Shown: positions 29,448 through 37,887 of the stretch, piece after piece | How the letters are laid out: the number at the start of each line of letters is the position of its first letter | Position numbering within the stretch: position 1 is the first letter of the stretch | Assembly (NCBI GenBank): GCA_033584155.1 | Contig: CP138355.1 | Coordinates: forward strand, 2,737,826-2,801,825 | DNA length: 64,000 nt | Reading direction: 5' to 3' | DNA from: Candidatus Electrothrix scaldis | GTDB lineage: Bacteria > Desulfobacterota > Desulfobulbia > Desulfobulbales > Desulfobulbaceae | Made by a program: the position numbers and the translations under genes | Notes under the pieces: generated by a model | The model's database searches: none | Told to the model about the DNA's origin: nothing | Seen by the model: the letters and a program-made list of their open reading frames with translations, nothing else

Positions 29448-29939
29448 GTGACTTTCGATGTAGCATTGCTGGGGCTGGGAACTTTGTTGCTCCTTGTCGG
29501 GCTGTTAGGGAGAGTTGAGACAGAAAAGCTAACTCTCGGTACAGAAAGCCGATCTGCACGAGTTGTGTCTTGGGTGTTCGGTGTGTTGTTTCTTACGGTT
29601 GCTCTCTCTCCATACATCGAGTACAGCTTAGGCACCGAAGCAAGAAATACAATCAGGACGATCTTAGGGGGGGATAGACATCAAGCCAACTATCTGGTTA
29701 TTTATTCGACAAATTCATTACCAGTGGCCCGTCAAAAAGTGAAAGAATTAATTGCGGGTGGATATTCTGCACAGGCTCATCGCTCTAAAAATGGGATGAT
29801 TGCTATAGCGGTTGTTATTTCCGAAAAGGAACCTATCGCGAGTATCAAGAATAAGTTACTCGAAGAAAGGCTCTGTGGAAAAGACGCATTTCTATCCACT
29901 GGAGAACGGTTTGCCAAGCTGTTGTATCCTGCTCGCTAG
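29448..29939 (+). CDS. Membrane protein with SPOR-like C-terminal domain
   Basis: 163 residues from GTG 29448, chosen because AGGAGG lies seven bases upstream. Two membrane helices (about 4-22 and 38-55) precede a domain (about 80-160) that starts NYLVIYSTNSLPVARQKVKEL. That domain has the beta-alpha-beta pattern and spacing of SPOR repeats, though no strict match can be claimed by eye. If SPOR, it would bind denuded septal peptidoglycan; otherwise function is unknown. It begins an accessory stretch of short genes. Confidence 0.6.
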   Translation: MTFDVALLGLGTLLLLVGLLGRVETEKLTLGTESRSARVVSWVFGVLFLTVALSPYIEYSLGTEARNTIRTILGGDRHQANYLVIYSTNSLPVARQKVKELIAGGYSAQAHRSKNGMIAIAVVISEKEPIASIKNKLLEERLCGKDAFLSTGERFAKLLYPAR

Positions 29940-30005
29940 TATTCCGGCCAGTCGCTATTGAGATCCCTGTCTTTGTACCCCGGAAGAACTATTCGGAGAT
30001 GAATT

Positions 30006-30185
30006 ATGATGGAAGACCCTATTGTAAAAGAAACACGAAAAATACGAGAGCAGATAGCCTCGGAACACAAATACGATGTGTATAAACTGGGTCGGTATTT
30101 CATGCGGAAGCAGCAGGTCGGACAACGGGTCTTTGTCACAATTCCACCTGAGATCGTCAAAAGAAGGTCCGTCCTTACCCCATAA
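30006..30185 (+). CDS. Small antitoxin-like protein
   Basis: 59 residues: two consecutive ATG codons (30006, 30009) with GGAG upstream and a TAA at 30183. It contains the motif DPIVKETRKIREQIASEHKYD followed by a basic tail ending in VKRRSVLTP. Short proteins with an I-x-E-x-RKIRE-x-x-A-x-x-x-x-YD pattern are widespread beside PIN or RelE-like toxins in cyanobacteria and Desulfobacterota. No toxin partner is adjacent here, so it may be an orphan. Confidence 0.6.
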   Translation: MMEDPIVKETRKIREQIASEHKYDVYKLGRYFMRKQQVGQRVFVTIPPEIVKRRSVLTP

Positions 30186-30205
30186 CCTCAACCTTACACA
30201 ACATC

Positions 30206-30526
30206 ATGAGCAAAATGACAGAAGCGAAAAAACGAGATTTTGTTACGCAGATCATCACTCTTGTTGAAGAAAACCAGGAGGTGTTGAGCGACAAAGGCTT
30301 TGATCCCGCCGCACGGGTTGACGGGCTGAAGATCAAGAAAAATACTGCCGACACAGCGGAAATCGCGCAGCAGGAAGCGGCAGCCAAGGCCAAAGAGGCC
30401 ACGGCTCAGGCCAATCTCACCCTGGATGACGCCTATAAAGACGCCTCCGACTTTGCCGACCTGATTTCCGGCCTGCTGGGCAAGGATGACGAGCTGGTCA
30501 AGAAGATGCGGAAGTTCCGCAAATAG
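30206..30526 (+). CDS. Small helical protein of unknown function
   Basis: 106 residues, almost all helix: N-terminal TEAKKRDFVTQIITLVEENQ, an alanine/glutamate-rich middle (about 50-75), and a C-terminal LISGLLGKDDELVKKMRKFR. It has no membrane segment. The pattern looks like a conserved small protein rather than a chance frame (biased codon use, no stop for its length), but I cannot name it. It lies 20 bases after the antitoxin-like gene. Confidence 0.6.
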   Translation: MSKMTEAKKRDFVTQIITLVEENQEVLSDKGFDPAARVDGLKIKKNTADTAEIAQQEAAAKAKEATAQANLTLDDAYKDASDFADLISGLLGKDDELVKKMRKFRK

Positions 30527-30540
30527 CTCCCCCAAGTACG

Positions 30541-30780
30541 CATTCCCATCCCCCTGTCCCGCAAGGTTTTCCCCAAGGGGATTGTCTTCGGTCACAGGGG
30601 GCGCGGCCTTATCCCCTAGTGACGCATAATCATCCCCAAGGGGCGCAAGGTAATCCCCTTATGACGAAAGACCGTCCCCCAGGGGATTATGTCCGGTCAC
30701 AGGGAGCGAGGTTTTATCCCCTAGTGACGCACGATTATCCCCAAGGGGAGAAGGGTAATCCTCTGCTGTTAATCCCCTGA
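30541..30780. repeat. 105-bp tandem duplication built of CCCC..GGGG palindromes
   Basis: Two copies of a 105-base unit (30571-30675 and 30676-30780), preceded by a partial one. The palindrome CCCCAAGGGG lies at 30571, 30634 and 30739, the last two exactly 105 apart; CCCCCAGGGG is at 30676. Between them run near-identical segments such as TTATCCCCTAGTGACGC. Every 20-40 bases there is a 4-5-bp C/G palindrome, so the whole block can fold. Confidence 0.8.
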
Positions 30781-30789
30781 CTGGACACC

Positions 30790-30903
30790 ATGCACCAACG
30801 CAAGGTCTTCCAGCGGGTAGGCGGCAGCTACCATTTTTTTCATAAACAACTCCGGGACTACCTGGCAAAGCAGCAGTCAAACCCGCCCGGAGAGAAGGAA
30901 TAG
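30790..30903 (+). pseudogene. Short fragment resembling the C-terminus of a STAND/NACHT protein
   Basis: 37 codons (ATG at 30790, TAG at 30901). It encodes QRVGGSYHFFHKQLRDYLAK, which resembles the closing RVGGGYxFxHRxLxxYFA motif of STAND NTPase helical domains. No other domain part is nearby, so it would be a remnant if the resemblance holds. It directly precedes the serpin gene. Confidence 0.3.
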
Positions 30904-30906
30904 CTT

Positions 30907-32370
30907 ATGAGTTATAACACTTGCCCTTACTGCGGCAAGATAATCCATCGGGAGCAATACCTCACCAAGTACTTCTTCAAGATTACTGAACTCTGCCCGA
31001 ATTGCGGCGAAGCAATAGCACGAGATAAGGCTGGGAGAATCATAAAGTTGGGCAAGATCCAGCTTTGGCTCCAGTATTCAATAGTCGTTGGATTTTACCT
31101 GCTCATCATATTGTATGTTCTGATATTACTTCTAAAACAACCCGTAGAGGAGGGAAGTATGACGAGATCTCAAGATGTTTTTGATCAACCACGCCCTGTC
31201 AGCCAGGATCTAAGAGAGCTCACAGAAGGCAATATTCGCTTTGCCTTGTCCTTGTACTCAGCACTGAAGCAGGAGAAGGGGAACCTCTTTTTCTCTCCCT
31301 ACAGTCTCTCCTCCGCACTGGCTATGACCTACGGCGGTGCCCGCAACAAGACAGCGGAGGAAATGGCCGATGCTCTCCATTTCACCCTTAGCCCGGACAA
31401 GCTCCACCCTGCCTTTGCCGAGCTGAGCGCTCTCTACGACAAGATGCAGGAGGCAGGAGGTGTTCAGCTCCATACGGCTAATTCGCTGTGGCCGCACAAG
31501 GAGTATCCTTTGCTGCCGGAGTACCTGGAACTCCTCAAAACGTATTACGGAAGCACAAGTATCCCCCTGGACTATGCGCAGGCAGCCGAAGAGGCACGCC
31601 AGATCATTAACACATGGGTGGAAGAGAAAACCCAGGGTCGGATCAAAGACCTCATCGGCCCGGACGATATAGATTCACTGACCACGCTGGTTTTGGTCAA
31701 TGCTATCTATTTCAAAGGGAATTGGGCCAGCCAATTTGACCCGGCGCAGACCGCTAATGCCAAGTTCACCCTGCCCGACGGTTCAACAACCCAGGTACCC
31801 TTGATGCGCCAAAGAGGACGATTTGGTTACATCGAGTTCGAGTATAGCGAGTCCGATCATGACGAGACCAAGAGAGGGCAGATTCTGGAATTGCCGTATG
31901 TCGGCAACGAGCTGTCCATGCTGATTATTCTCCCTGGTAGACCTGAAGATCTGCCAGAGTTGGAAAGCGAGCTCAAAGCGGAGAATTTAGAGGAACTGAC
32001 GGGGTGGTTGAGTAAGGAGGAAGTGGATGTTTTCCTGCCCAAGTTCAAGATTGACTGGGGAACCTTTGAGTTTAAACCGCCTTTGCAGGACTTGGGCATA
32101 CGGGAGGCCTTCAGTGCAGATGCAGATTTTTCAGGCATGGATGGAACAAAAAGTCTTTCTATCGATCACATCCTTCACAAGGCTTTTATAGAAGTGAATG
32201 AGGAGGGGACAGAGGCCGCCGCTGCCACAGTGGCTTCTATGACAAGATGTATTTCAACCCCTAAAACTTTTCGAGCTGATCATCCCTTCCTCTTCCTGAT
32301 CCGGGACAAGGCGACAGGCAATATCCTTTTTCTTGGCAGACTCCTTGATCCAGAGAGGGGCGAACAGTAA
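30907..32370 (+). CDS. Membrane-tethered serpin with N-terminal zinc ribbon
   Basis: 487 residues. A zinc ribbon (C6, C9, C30, C33) is followed by one membrane helix (about 57-77) and a full serpin domain (about 98-483). Serpin landmarks are NLFFSPYSLSSALAMTYGGA, VNAIYFKGNW and LPKFKIDWGTFEF. The hinge EEGTEAAAAT (432-441) has the small residues needed for inhibitory loop insertion. Counting from the hinge (P17 = E432), P1 would be C448, preceded by R447. Topology puts the ribbon inside and the serpin outside. The target protease is unknown. The ribosome binding site AAGGAA supports this start. Inhibitory activity is inferred from the hinge. Confidence 0.9.
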   Translation: MSYNTCPYCGKIIHREQYLTKYFFKITELCPNCGEAIARDKAGRIIKLGKIQLWLQYSIVVGFYLLIILYVLILLLKQPVEEGSMTRSQDVFDQPRPVSQDLRELTEGNIRFALSLYSALKQEKGNLFFSPYSLSSALAMTYGGARNKTAEEMADALHFTLSPDKLHPAFAELSALYDKMQEAGGVQLHTANSLWPHKEYPLLPEYLELLKTYYGSTSIPLDYAQAAEEARQIINTWVEEKTQGRIKDLIGPDDIDSLTTLVLVNAIYFKGNWASQFDPAQTANAKFTLPDGSTTQVPLMRQRGRFGYIEFEYSESDHDETKRGQILELPYVGNELSMLIILPGRPEDLPELESELKAENLEELTGWLSKEEVDVFLPKFKIDWGTFEFKPPLQDLGIREAFSADADFSGMDGTKSLSIDHILHKAFIEVNEEGTEAAAATVASMTRCISTPKTFRADHPFLFLIRDKATGNILFLGRLLDPERGEQ

Positions 32371-32472
32371 AATGGCTCTGAAGAGTCTGATGTCGCAAAT
32401 CCGGACCAGATAATTGGCTCGCCTTAATTCGGAGAGAGATCCGTTTCAGAGAGAATTGGTAAAAACGTAGTG

Positions 32473-33315
32473 ATGAAACCCCAGCAAGACGATTATCAAG
32501 AGAAAAGACCTTCCCATGCCCCTTGGCGAGGCAGATTGCATGAAGTAATCTTTGAAGCCGATACTCCGGCCGGGAAAGCATTCGATGTCGTACTGATCGG
32601 CGGCATCCTGATCAGCGTCATCACGGTTATGCTGGACAGTATTGATCTGTTCCGCGCTCAGCATGGCAGCTTGCTCTACGGGATAGAATGGTTTTTCACC
32701 CTTCTTTTTACCGGAGAATATATTTTACGACTGCTCTGTGTGGGCAGGCCGCTTAAATATGCGGTCAGCTTCTACGGGGTGATTGATCTGCTCGCAATCA
32801 TCCCGACCTACGTCAGTCTCTTTCTGCCCGGAACCCAGTATTTGCTGGTTATCAGGATTCTGCGGATACTCCGCATCTTTCGTATCCTGAAACTAGCAAC
32901 CTACCTCGGTGAGGCAAACCTCCTTCTCAAGGCCCTGATGGCGAGCAGGCGCAAGATCTCCGTCTTTCTCTTCACCGTATTTACCTTGGTTGTCATCTTC
33001 GGCTCCCTGATGTATGTCATTGAGGGCAGAGAAAATGGTTTCACCAGCATCCCCCGCAGTATCTACTGGGCAATCGTGACCATGACCACGGTCGGATACG
33101 GCGATATCTCGCCGCAAACCATCATCGGTCAGGCATTTTCTTCCATAGTGATGATCCTCGGCTATGGAATTATTGCCGTGCCCACAGGCATTGTGACGGT
33201 GGAAATGTCCCAGACTTTCAAGCGCAAGGTATCAACCCAGACCTGTCTGCAATGCAGCGCAGAGGGCCACGATACAGATGCCAGGTATTGTAAATTCTGC
33301 GGGGCAGAACTGTAA
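32473..33315 (+). CDS. Voltage-gated potassium channel with C-terminal zinc ribbon
   Basis: 280 residues from ATG 32473 (GTG at 32470 also possible). Six-helix ion-transport fold: S1 about 36-56, S2 about 70-90, S3 about 97-117. S4 carries arginines at 128, 131, 134 and 137 (RILRILRIFRILK). The pore loop has the potassium filter TVGYGD (206-211), and S6 is about 220-245. A zinc ribbon closes the protein (C258, C261, C273, C276). The neighbouring serpin also has a zinc ribbon, though at its N-terminus. The gap of about 100 bases suggests possible co-transcription. Confidence 0.93.
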   Translation: MKPQQDDYQEKRPSHAPWRGRLHEVIFEADTPAGKAFDVVLIGGILISVITVMLDSIDLFRAQHGSLLYGIEWFFTLLFTGEYILRLLCVGRPLKYAVSFYGVIDLLAIIPTYVSLFLPGTQYLLVIRILRILRIFRILKLATYLGEANLLLKALMASRRKISVFLFTVFTLVVIFGSLMYVIEGRENGFTSIPRSIYWAIVTMTTVGYGDISPQTIIGQAFSSIVMILGYGIIAVPTGIVTVEMSQTFKRKVSTQTCLQCSAEGHDTDARYCKFCGAEL

Positions 33316-33632
33316 TATTGCCCCTTCTTCCTGCTGACCTCCCTTTCCCCATGAAAAAATCAGGGCATTTTTTTCCCTGATCATGTTTAATGGGCCGCAG
33401 ATTATTCCTACAGAAGGTTCGCGCGAACAGCGCATGTATTTTTTTCTATGAAAGTGGTCGGTGAAACCGGCCAAGCCAATTTTCATGTTTTGTCGTCTCG
33501 ACCCGCTGGGTCGAGATGGAAGGTATACGGAAGTATGATCTCCCTCCCTGGAGGTAGTCGATCAACTTTCCTGCTTCGTTGTGACCACAGGTCGTGGACG
33601 GTAGATATTTTTAGTTTTAAGGAGAATGTATT
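33316..33632. other. Intergenic region and leader of aconitase
   Basis: Contains a hairpin at 33359-33381 (ATCAGGG with CCCTGAT around a T-rich loop) that may terminate the channel transcript. It also contains the two-hairpin motif at 33448-33523. The last 20 bases hold AAGGAG, the aconitase ribosome binding site. Confidence 0.5.
33448..33523 (+). promoter_or_regulatory. Two-hairpin motif, copy A (upstream of aconitase)
   Basis: Hairpin 1 runs from ATGAAA (33448) to TTTCAT (33486), with inner stem TGGTCGG/CCGGCCA. The linker GTTTTGTCG follows. Hairpin 2 is a perfect nine-base stem TCTCGACCC/GGGTCGAGA with loop GCT (33496-33516), followed by TGGAAG. The same layout is found on the minus strand at 42682-42760. 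Confidence 0.6.
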
Positions 33633-35564
33633 ATGGGACAGACTGTTGCGGAGAAAATACTGGCCGCTCATCTGGTGGAAGGCGAGTTAAAAAAAGGTGA
33701 AGAGATCGGGCTGCGTATTGACCAGACCCTGACCCAGGATGCCACTGGAACGATGGCTTATCTGGAGTTTGAGGCCATTGGTATTCCCCGTGTGCAGACC
33801 GAGTTGTCTGTGAGCTATGTTGATCATAATATGCTTCAGTCTGACTTTAAAAACGCGGACGACCATATCTTCCTGCAGGGCGCGGCCCGCAAATTCGGTC
33901 TCCATTTTTCCCCTCCAGGCAACGGCATCTGTCATCAGGTTCATCTGGAGCGTTTTGGTGTGCCTGGCAAAACCCTGCTGGGTTCTGATTCCCACACTCC
34001 GACTGGTGGCGGCATGGGGATGCTGGCAATGGGTGCTGGTGGTCTGGATGTGGCGATGGCGATGGCAGGTAAGCCTTTTTACCTGATCATGCCGAAAATT
34101 TACGGCATCAAACTCACCGGCAAGTTGCAGCCTTGGGTTGCAGCCCGCGATGTCCTGCTGGAGGTTCTGCGCCAGCTCACTGTAAAAGGTGGGGTAGGGT
34201 ACATCATGGAGTATTTCGGCCCAGGCGTGGCTGAACTGAGTCTGACCGACCGGGCAACCATCACCAATTTTGGTGCTGAGCTGGGTGCCACTTCTTCCGT
34301 TTTCCCGTCCGACGAAAATACCCGCAAATACCTGGCTGCCCAAGGCCGCGAGGAGCAATGGGTCGAGCTTTCCGCTGATCCTGATGCCGAGTATGACGAG
34401 GTGCTGGAGATTGATATGTCCACCCTGGAGCCCATGATCGCCTGTCCCTCCTCCCCGGATAACGTGGTGAAGGTCAGCGAGGTTGCGGGCAAGCCTGTGG
34501 CGCAGGTGCTGATCGGTTCCTGTACCAACTCCTCCCTGCGTGACCTGACTGCTGCGGCAAAGATCATGGAAGGACGGGAAGTGTCTCGGGATGTGAGCTT
34601 TGAGGTCAATCCTGGCAGCCGTCAGGCCCTTGAAAACCTGACTGCCCAGGGCGATGTGATGCCGCTGCTCAAGGCCGGTGCCCGCATTCATCAGTCCGGT
34701 TGTCTCGGCTGTATCGGTATGGGCCAGGCGCCGCCTACTGGTATGAATTCCCTGCGCACCTTTTCCCGTAATTTCCCTGGACGTTCCGGTAATAAGGGCG
34801 ATCAGGTTTATCTGTGCAGCCCTGAGGTTGCCGCAGCCTCGGCTATTAAGGGGGTGATTACCGATCCCCGTGATCTGGGCGAATACCCCGCTTTCATCCT
34901 GCCAGACGCCTACCTGCCCGGTGATGAACGCATTGAGAAGCCCTTGGCAGAAGCGGAAAGTACCCAGGTGGATATCGTTCGTGGACCTAATATCGCACCC
35001 TTTCCTGAATTCAGCGCGTTGCCGGAGACCTGGAAGGGTAAGGTGGTCCTGAAATTAGCTGATAATATCACCACAGATCATATTATGCCTGCCGGTGCAG
35101 CAATTCTGCCTCTGCGGAGTAATATCCCGGCAATCAGTGAGTTTGTTTTCTCCCAGGTTGCAGAAAATTTTTCTGCTGATATGAAAGCTGTTGCCGATTC
35201 CGGCTCTGCTGGTGCTGTGATTGGTGGTGATAACTACGGTCAGGGTTCCAGCCGAGAGCATGCGGCTTTGGCCCCACGCTATCTTGGCGTGCAGGTGAAG
35301 CTGGTCAAGAGCTTTGCCCGTATCCACAAGGCAAACCTGATCAATTTCGGTATCCTGCCGCTAACCTTTGTTAACCCAGAGGATTATGACAAGGTAGAGG
35401 AGGGGAGCGAGATGGTGATTCCTGGTATCCGCGAGGCAGTGGCCTCTGGTGCAGAGACCCTGACCGTGGAAATTGATGGTACTCCTGTTGAAGCGCGCTG
35501 TGAGCTTTCCCAACGGCATCGTGAGATTATGGTGGCTGGTAGCCTGCTGAACTGGGCTCGATAA
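33633..35564 (+). CDS. Aconitate hydratase
   Basis: 643 residues with AAGGAG upstream. It is a short aconitase of the class common in Desulfobacterota (TIGR01342-like). [4Fe-4S] ligands are in IGSCTNSS (one cysteine) and SGCLGCIGMG (two cysteines). Substrate-binding blocks include SDSHTPTGGG and, in the swivel domain, GDNYGQGSSREHAA. It interconverts citrate and isocitrate in the TCA cycle. Iron-regulatory RNA binding is not implied. A two-hairpin leader motif precedes it. Confidence 0.95.
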   Translation: MGQTVAEKILAAHLVEGELKKGEEIGLRIDQTLTQDATGTMAYLEFEAIGIPRVQTELSVSYVDHNMLQSDFKNADDHIFLQGAARKFGLHFSPPGNGICHQVHLERFGVPGKTLLGSDSHTPTGGGMGMLAMGAGGLDVAMAMAGKPFYLIMPKIYGIKLTGKLQPWVAARDVLLEVLRQLTVKGGVGYIMEYFGPGVAELSLTDRATITNFGAELGATSSVFPSDENTRKYLAAQGREEQWVELSADPDAEYDEVLEIDMSTLEPMIACPSSPDNVVKVSEVAGKPVAQVLIGSCTNSSLRDLTAAAKIMEGREVSRDVSFEVNPGSRQALENLTAQGDVMPLLKAGARIHQSGCLGCIGMGQAPPTGMNSLRTFSRNFPGRSGNKGDQVYLCSPEVAAASAIKGVITDPRDLGEYPAFILPDAYLPGDERIEKPLAEAESTQVDIVRGPNIAPFPEFSALPETWKGKVVLKLADNITTDHIMPAGAAILPLRSNIPAISEFVFSQVAENFSADMKAVADSGSAGAVIGGDNYGQGSSREHAALAPRYLGVQVKLVKSFARIHKANLINFGILPLTFVNPEDYDKVEEGSEMVIPGIREAVASGAETLTVEIDGTPVEARCELSQRHREIMVAGSLLNWAR

Positions 35565-36060
35565 GGTTGGTAGCCTGTCTTCTTTGGAATTTTCCTTGGG
35601 AGACAGGCGAAAAAAAGGAGAGTCGTAAAAATAATATTTATTGAAAATGTTAGATAATTTTATTTGCTTAGTAATCTAATGATAAAACGTATCTTTTTTA
35701 TCTGGCATGGTTTGGTCTTTTGTGTTTCGTAAAAAAAACTGAACAATCGAGGTGAAGGCCTGCCCTGGGGAAGAAAATTTTTTTATATAACTTCTCTTTT
35801 TCTTTCGGATTATTTTTGCAGTTGTTTTTTAGAGATGGATGGCATGCTCTGTGCAGTAAAAAGAGTGTTCTTCATCTCTTCTTTTTTGGCCGGCTCTTCC
35901 TCTTTTGGTTGAGCCGGTTTTTTTATTCTTCTGCTCCCCTTCTATCTCTGGTACAATCCTTTAAACTTGCCTGGCTGTAAAATTGAACTCTAGGGTGAGG
36001 TCTGATATTACGCAATGGTCCCGGTTACGTTGTGCTGGCTTGAATGAGTATATTTTCAGC
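35565..36060. other. Long intergenic region after aconitase
   Basis: No gene is seen. It holds a hairpin at 35573-35608 (GCCTGTCT with AGACAGGC, no T tract) and the terminator at 35890-35924. The downstream part has no feature I can name until the promoter at 36061. Confidence 0.5.
35890..35924 (+). terminator. Intrinsic terminator
   Basis: Stem CCGGCTC with GAGCCGG, 14-base loop, then seven T. It lies 325 bases after the aconitase stop and may end a short unannotated transcript or read-through from aconitase. Confidence 0.75.
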
Positions 36061-36088
36061 TTGACAGAGAGGCTTTATATTTTACTAT
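36061..36088 (+). promoter_or_regulatory. Sigma-70-type promoter of the mla operon
   Basis: TTGACA at 36061-36066 and TACTAT at 36083-36088 with a 16-base spacer. The operator at 36086-36109 overlaps the -10 element. Confidence 0.65.
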
Positions 36089-36109
36089 AGTGAATAGTCA
36101 TTCACTATA
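36086..36109. promoter_or_regulatory. Perfect palindromic operator, TetR type
   Basis: Ten-base arms TATAGTGAAT and ATTCACTATA around AGTC. The TGAAT...ATTCA core is typical of TetR/AcrR-family operators. Its position over the -10 element predicts repression of mlaE and the downstream genes. No tetR gene is adjacent. A seven-codon frame (36124-36147) between operator and mlaE may be a leftover of a removed gene. Confidence 0.65.
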
Positions 36110-36183
36110 AGAAGAAGGTCTTCATGAAAACCGTTGCTTTTGATTAAACTCATATTGGAAAAGATCCCTTGCAGGAAAGCAAA

Positions 36184-36981
36184 ATGACATTATGGGCAAA
36201 GCCCCTTTTTTATCTCGGCGATAATGTACTATATATTCTGGCCGATTTAGGACGGATGGGGATTTTCCTCGTTGCAGCCTTAGCTGGCTTGTTTAAACGT
36301 CCTTTTCGCGGTAAAGAACTTCTTAAACAACTGCATTTTATCGGTGTGGGCTCGATAACCGTGGTTTTTTTTACCGCCTTGTCTTCAGGTATGGTGCTCG
36401 GATTACAGGGCGTGTACACTCTGCAAAAGTTCGGGGCAGACGGTATGCTCGGCTCAGGTGTTGCCTTGACACTCATTATGGAACTCGGACCTATACTGAC
36501 AGCCCTCATGGTTGCTGGCAGGGCAGGGTCTGCAATGTGCGCAGAAATTGGCATTATGCGGATCAGTGAACAGATTGATGCCCTGGAATGCATGGCTATA
36601 GATCCCTTTCGCTATCTCATCACCCCGAAGTTTTTGGCGGCGATTATCTCTGTGCCCCTGCTCACGGCAATGTTTGATGTTGTGGGTATCTACGGTGGAT
36701 ATCTTACCGGAGTAAAATTACTCGGTGTGAGTTCTGGTTCTTTTTTTCACGGTATGATGAATAGTGTGACCAATCACGATATCCAGCTCGGCCTGATTAA
36801 GTCCTTTGTCTTCGCCTTTTTGGTGGTTTGGATCAGCACGGGGCGCGGTTATTTTGTCTTGCAGATTCGAGGGGCAGGTTTTGGCGCGGAGAGTGTCAGT
36901 AAGGTGACCACACAGGCCGTGGTCCTGTCTTCTATTTCTGTCTTGATTTTTGATTACCTGCTCACAGCAGTATTGCTTTAA
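36184..36981 (+). CDS. mlaE: Phospholipid ABC transporter permease MlaE
   Basis: 265 residues from ATG 36184, chosen for the AGGAAAG ribosome binding site (a TTG 15 bases upstream is possible). It has the MlaE/YrbE core [24 protein letters not shown] (coupling helix), the EQIDALECM segment and five or six membrane helices. Part of the inner-membrane complex that moves phospholipids between inner and outer membranes. First gene of mlaEFD-mlaA-mlaC. Confidence 0.95.
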   Translation: MTLWAKPLFYLGDNVLYILADLGRMGIFLVAALAGLFKRPFRGKELLKQLHFIGVGSITVVFFTALSSGMVLGLQGVYTLQKFGADGMLGSGVALTLIMELGPILTALMVAGRAGSAMCAEIGIMRISEQIDALECMAIDPFRYLITPKFLAAIISVPLLTAMFDVVGIYGGYLTGVKLLGVSSGSFFHGMMNSVTNHDIQLGLIKSFVFAFLVVWISTGRGYFVLQIRGAGFGAESVSKVTTQAVVLSSISVLIFDYLLTAVLL

Positions 36982-36989
36982 GGGCGTTG

Positions 36990-37838
36990 ATGATGGTCAG
37001 TGAAACAGAGCAAGAGAGCATGGATGTGAATACTCCATCAGCGACGCAGCAGCAAGGGACAGAAAATGCTCCTGCTGTTGAGTTTATTGATGTTGTTAAA
37101 TATTTTGGGGAATGGGGGCAGCGACATAGGGTGCTGCATGGCGTAAGTTACTCTGTCCCTAAGGGGAAAACCACGGTTATAGCTGGTGGCAGCGGGCAGG
37201 GCAAGAGCGTGACCCTCAAACTGGTACTGGGCTTACTCAAGCCGGATAGCGGTCGAATCTTGGTGGATGGGCAGGATGTTACCCGACTGGGCAGGAAAAA
37301 ACTCCGGGATCTGCGCATGAAATTCGGCGTGCTCTTTCAAGGGGCGGCCTTATTTGATTCTCTTTCCGTGTTTGAGAATATTGCCCTGCCGCTTCGAGAA
37401 CGAACTCGCTTGTCAGAAAAGGAGATTGAGGAACGGGTTTTTGCCACCTTGAAGAGTCTGGAGCTCTTTGGCCACGAGAAAAAATTTCCAGCCCAGCTCA
37501 GTGGCGGCATGCAAAAGCGAGTTGGCTTGGCCCGTGCTTTGCAACTTGATCCGGAGATTGTCCTTTTTGACGAGCCGACAACTGGCCTTGATCCGGTCAT
37601 GACCCAGGAAATCTATGATTTGTTTCGGAAGACCCAGGAACGCTTAGGGTATACCGCGATTATTGTCAGCCATGATATTCCTAAGGTCTTTGATTTGGCA
37701 GACCAGATAGTGCTCCTGAATAAAGGAGAGGTTGATATCTTTACGGAGGTGTCCCAGATCAAGGATTCGGAAAAGCCACATATCCGGGAGTTTGCAGAGA
37801 TGACTCTTGGTGATTTGTTCGAAGAAAAATGCAAATAG
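36990..37838 (+). CDS. mlaF: Phospholipid ABC transporter ATPase MlaF
   Basis: About 282 residues (two adjacent ATG codons at 36990 and 36993). An N-terminal glutamine- and threonine-rich extension of about 30 residues precedes the ABC core. Walker A is GGSGQGKS, the signature is [15 protein letters not shown], Walker B is [13 protein letters not shown] and the H-loop is IVSHD. Powers MlaE. Eight bases separate it from mlaE. Confidence 0.94.
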   Translation: MMVSETEQESMDVNTPSATQQQGTENAPAVEFIDVVKYFGEWGQRHRVLHGVSYSVPKGKTTVIAGGSGQGKSVTLKLVLGLLKPDSGRILVDGQDVTRLGRKKLRDLRMKFGVLFQGAALFDSLSVFENIALPLRERTRLSEKEIEERVFATLKSLELFGHEKKFPAQLSGGMQKRVGLARALQLDPEIVLFDEPTTGLDPVMTQEIYDLFRKTQERLGYTAIIVSHDIPKVFDLADQIVLLNKGEVDIFTEVSQIKDSEKPHIREFAEMTLGDLFEEKCK

Positions 37839-37887
37839 TCTGGCTTTATCAGAAAGTTTTTCTTAAATTGTCATATTGGAGTGTTAC

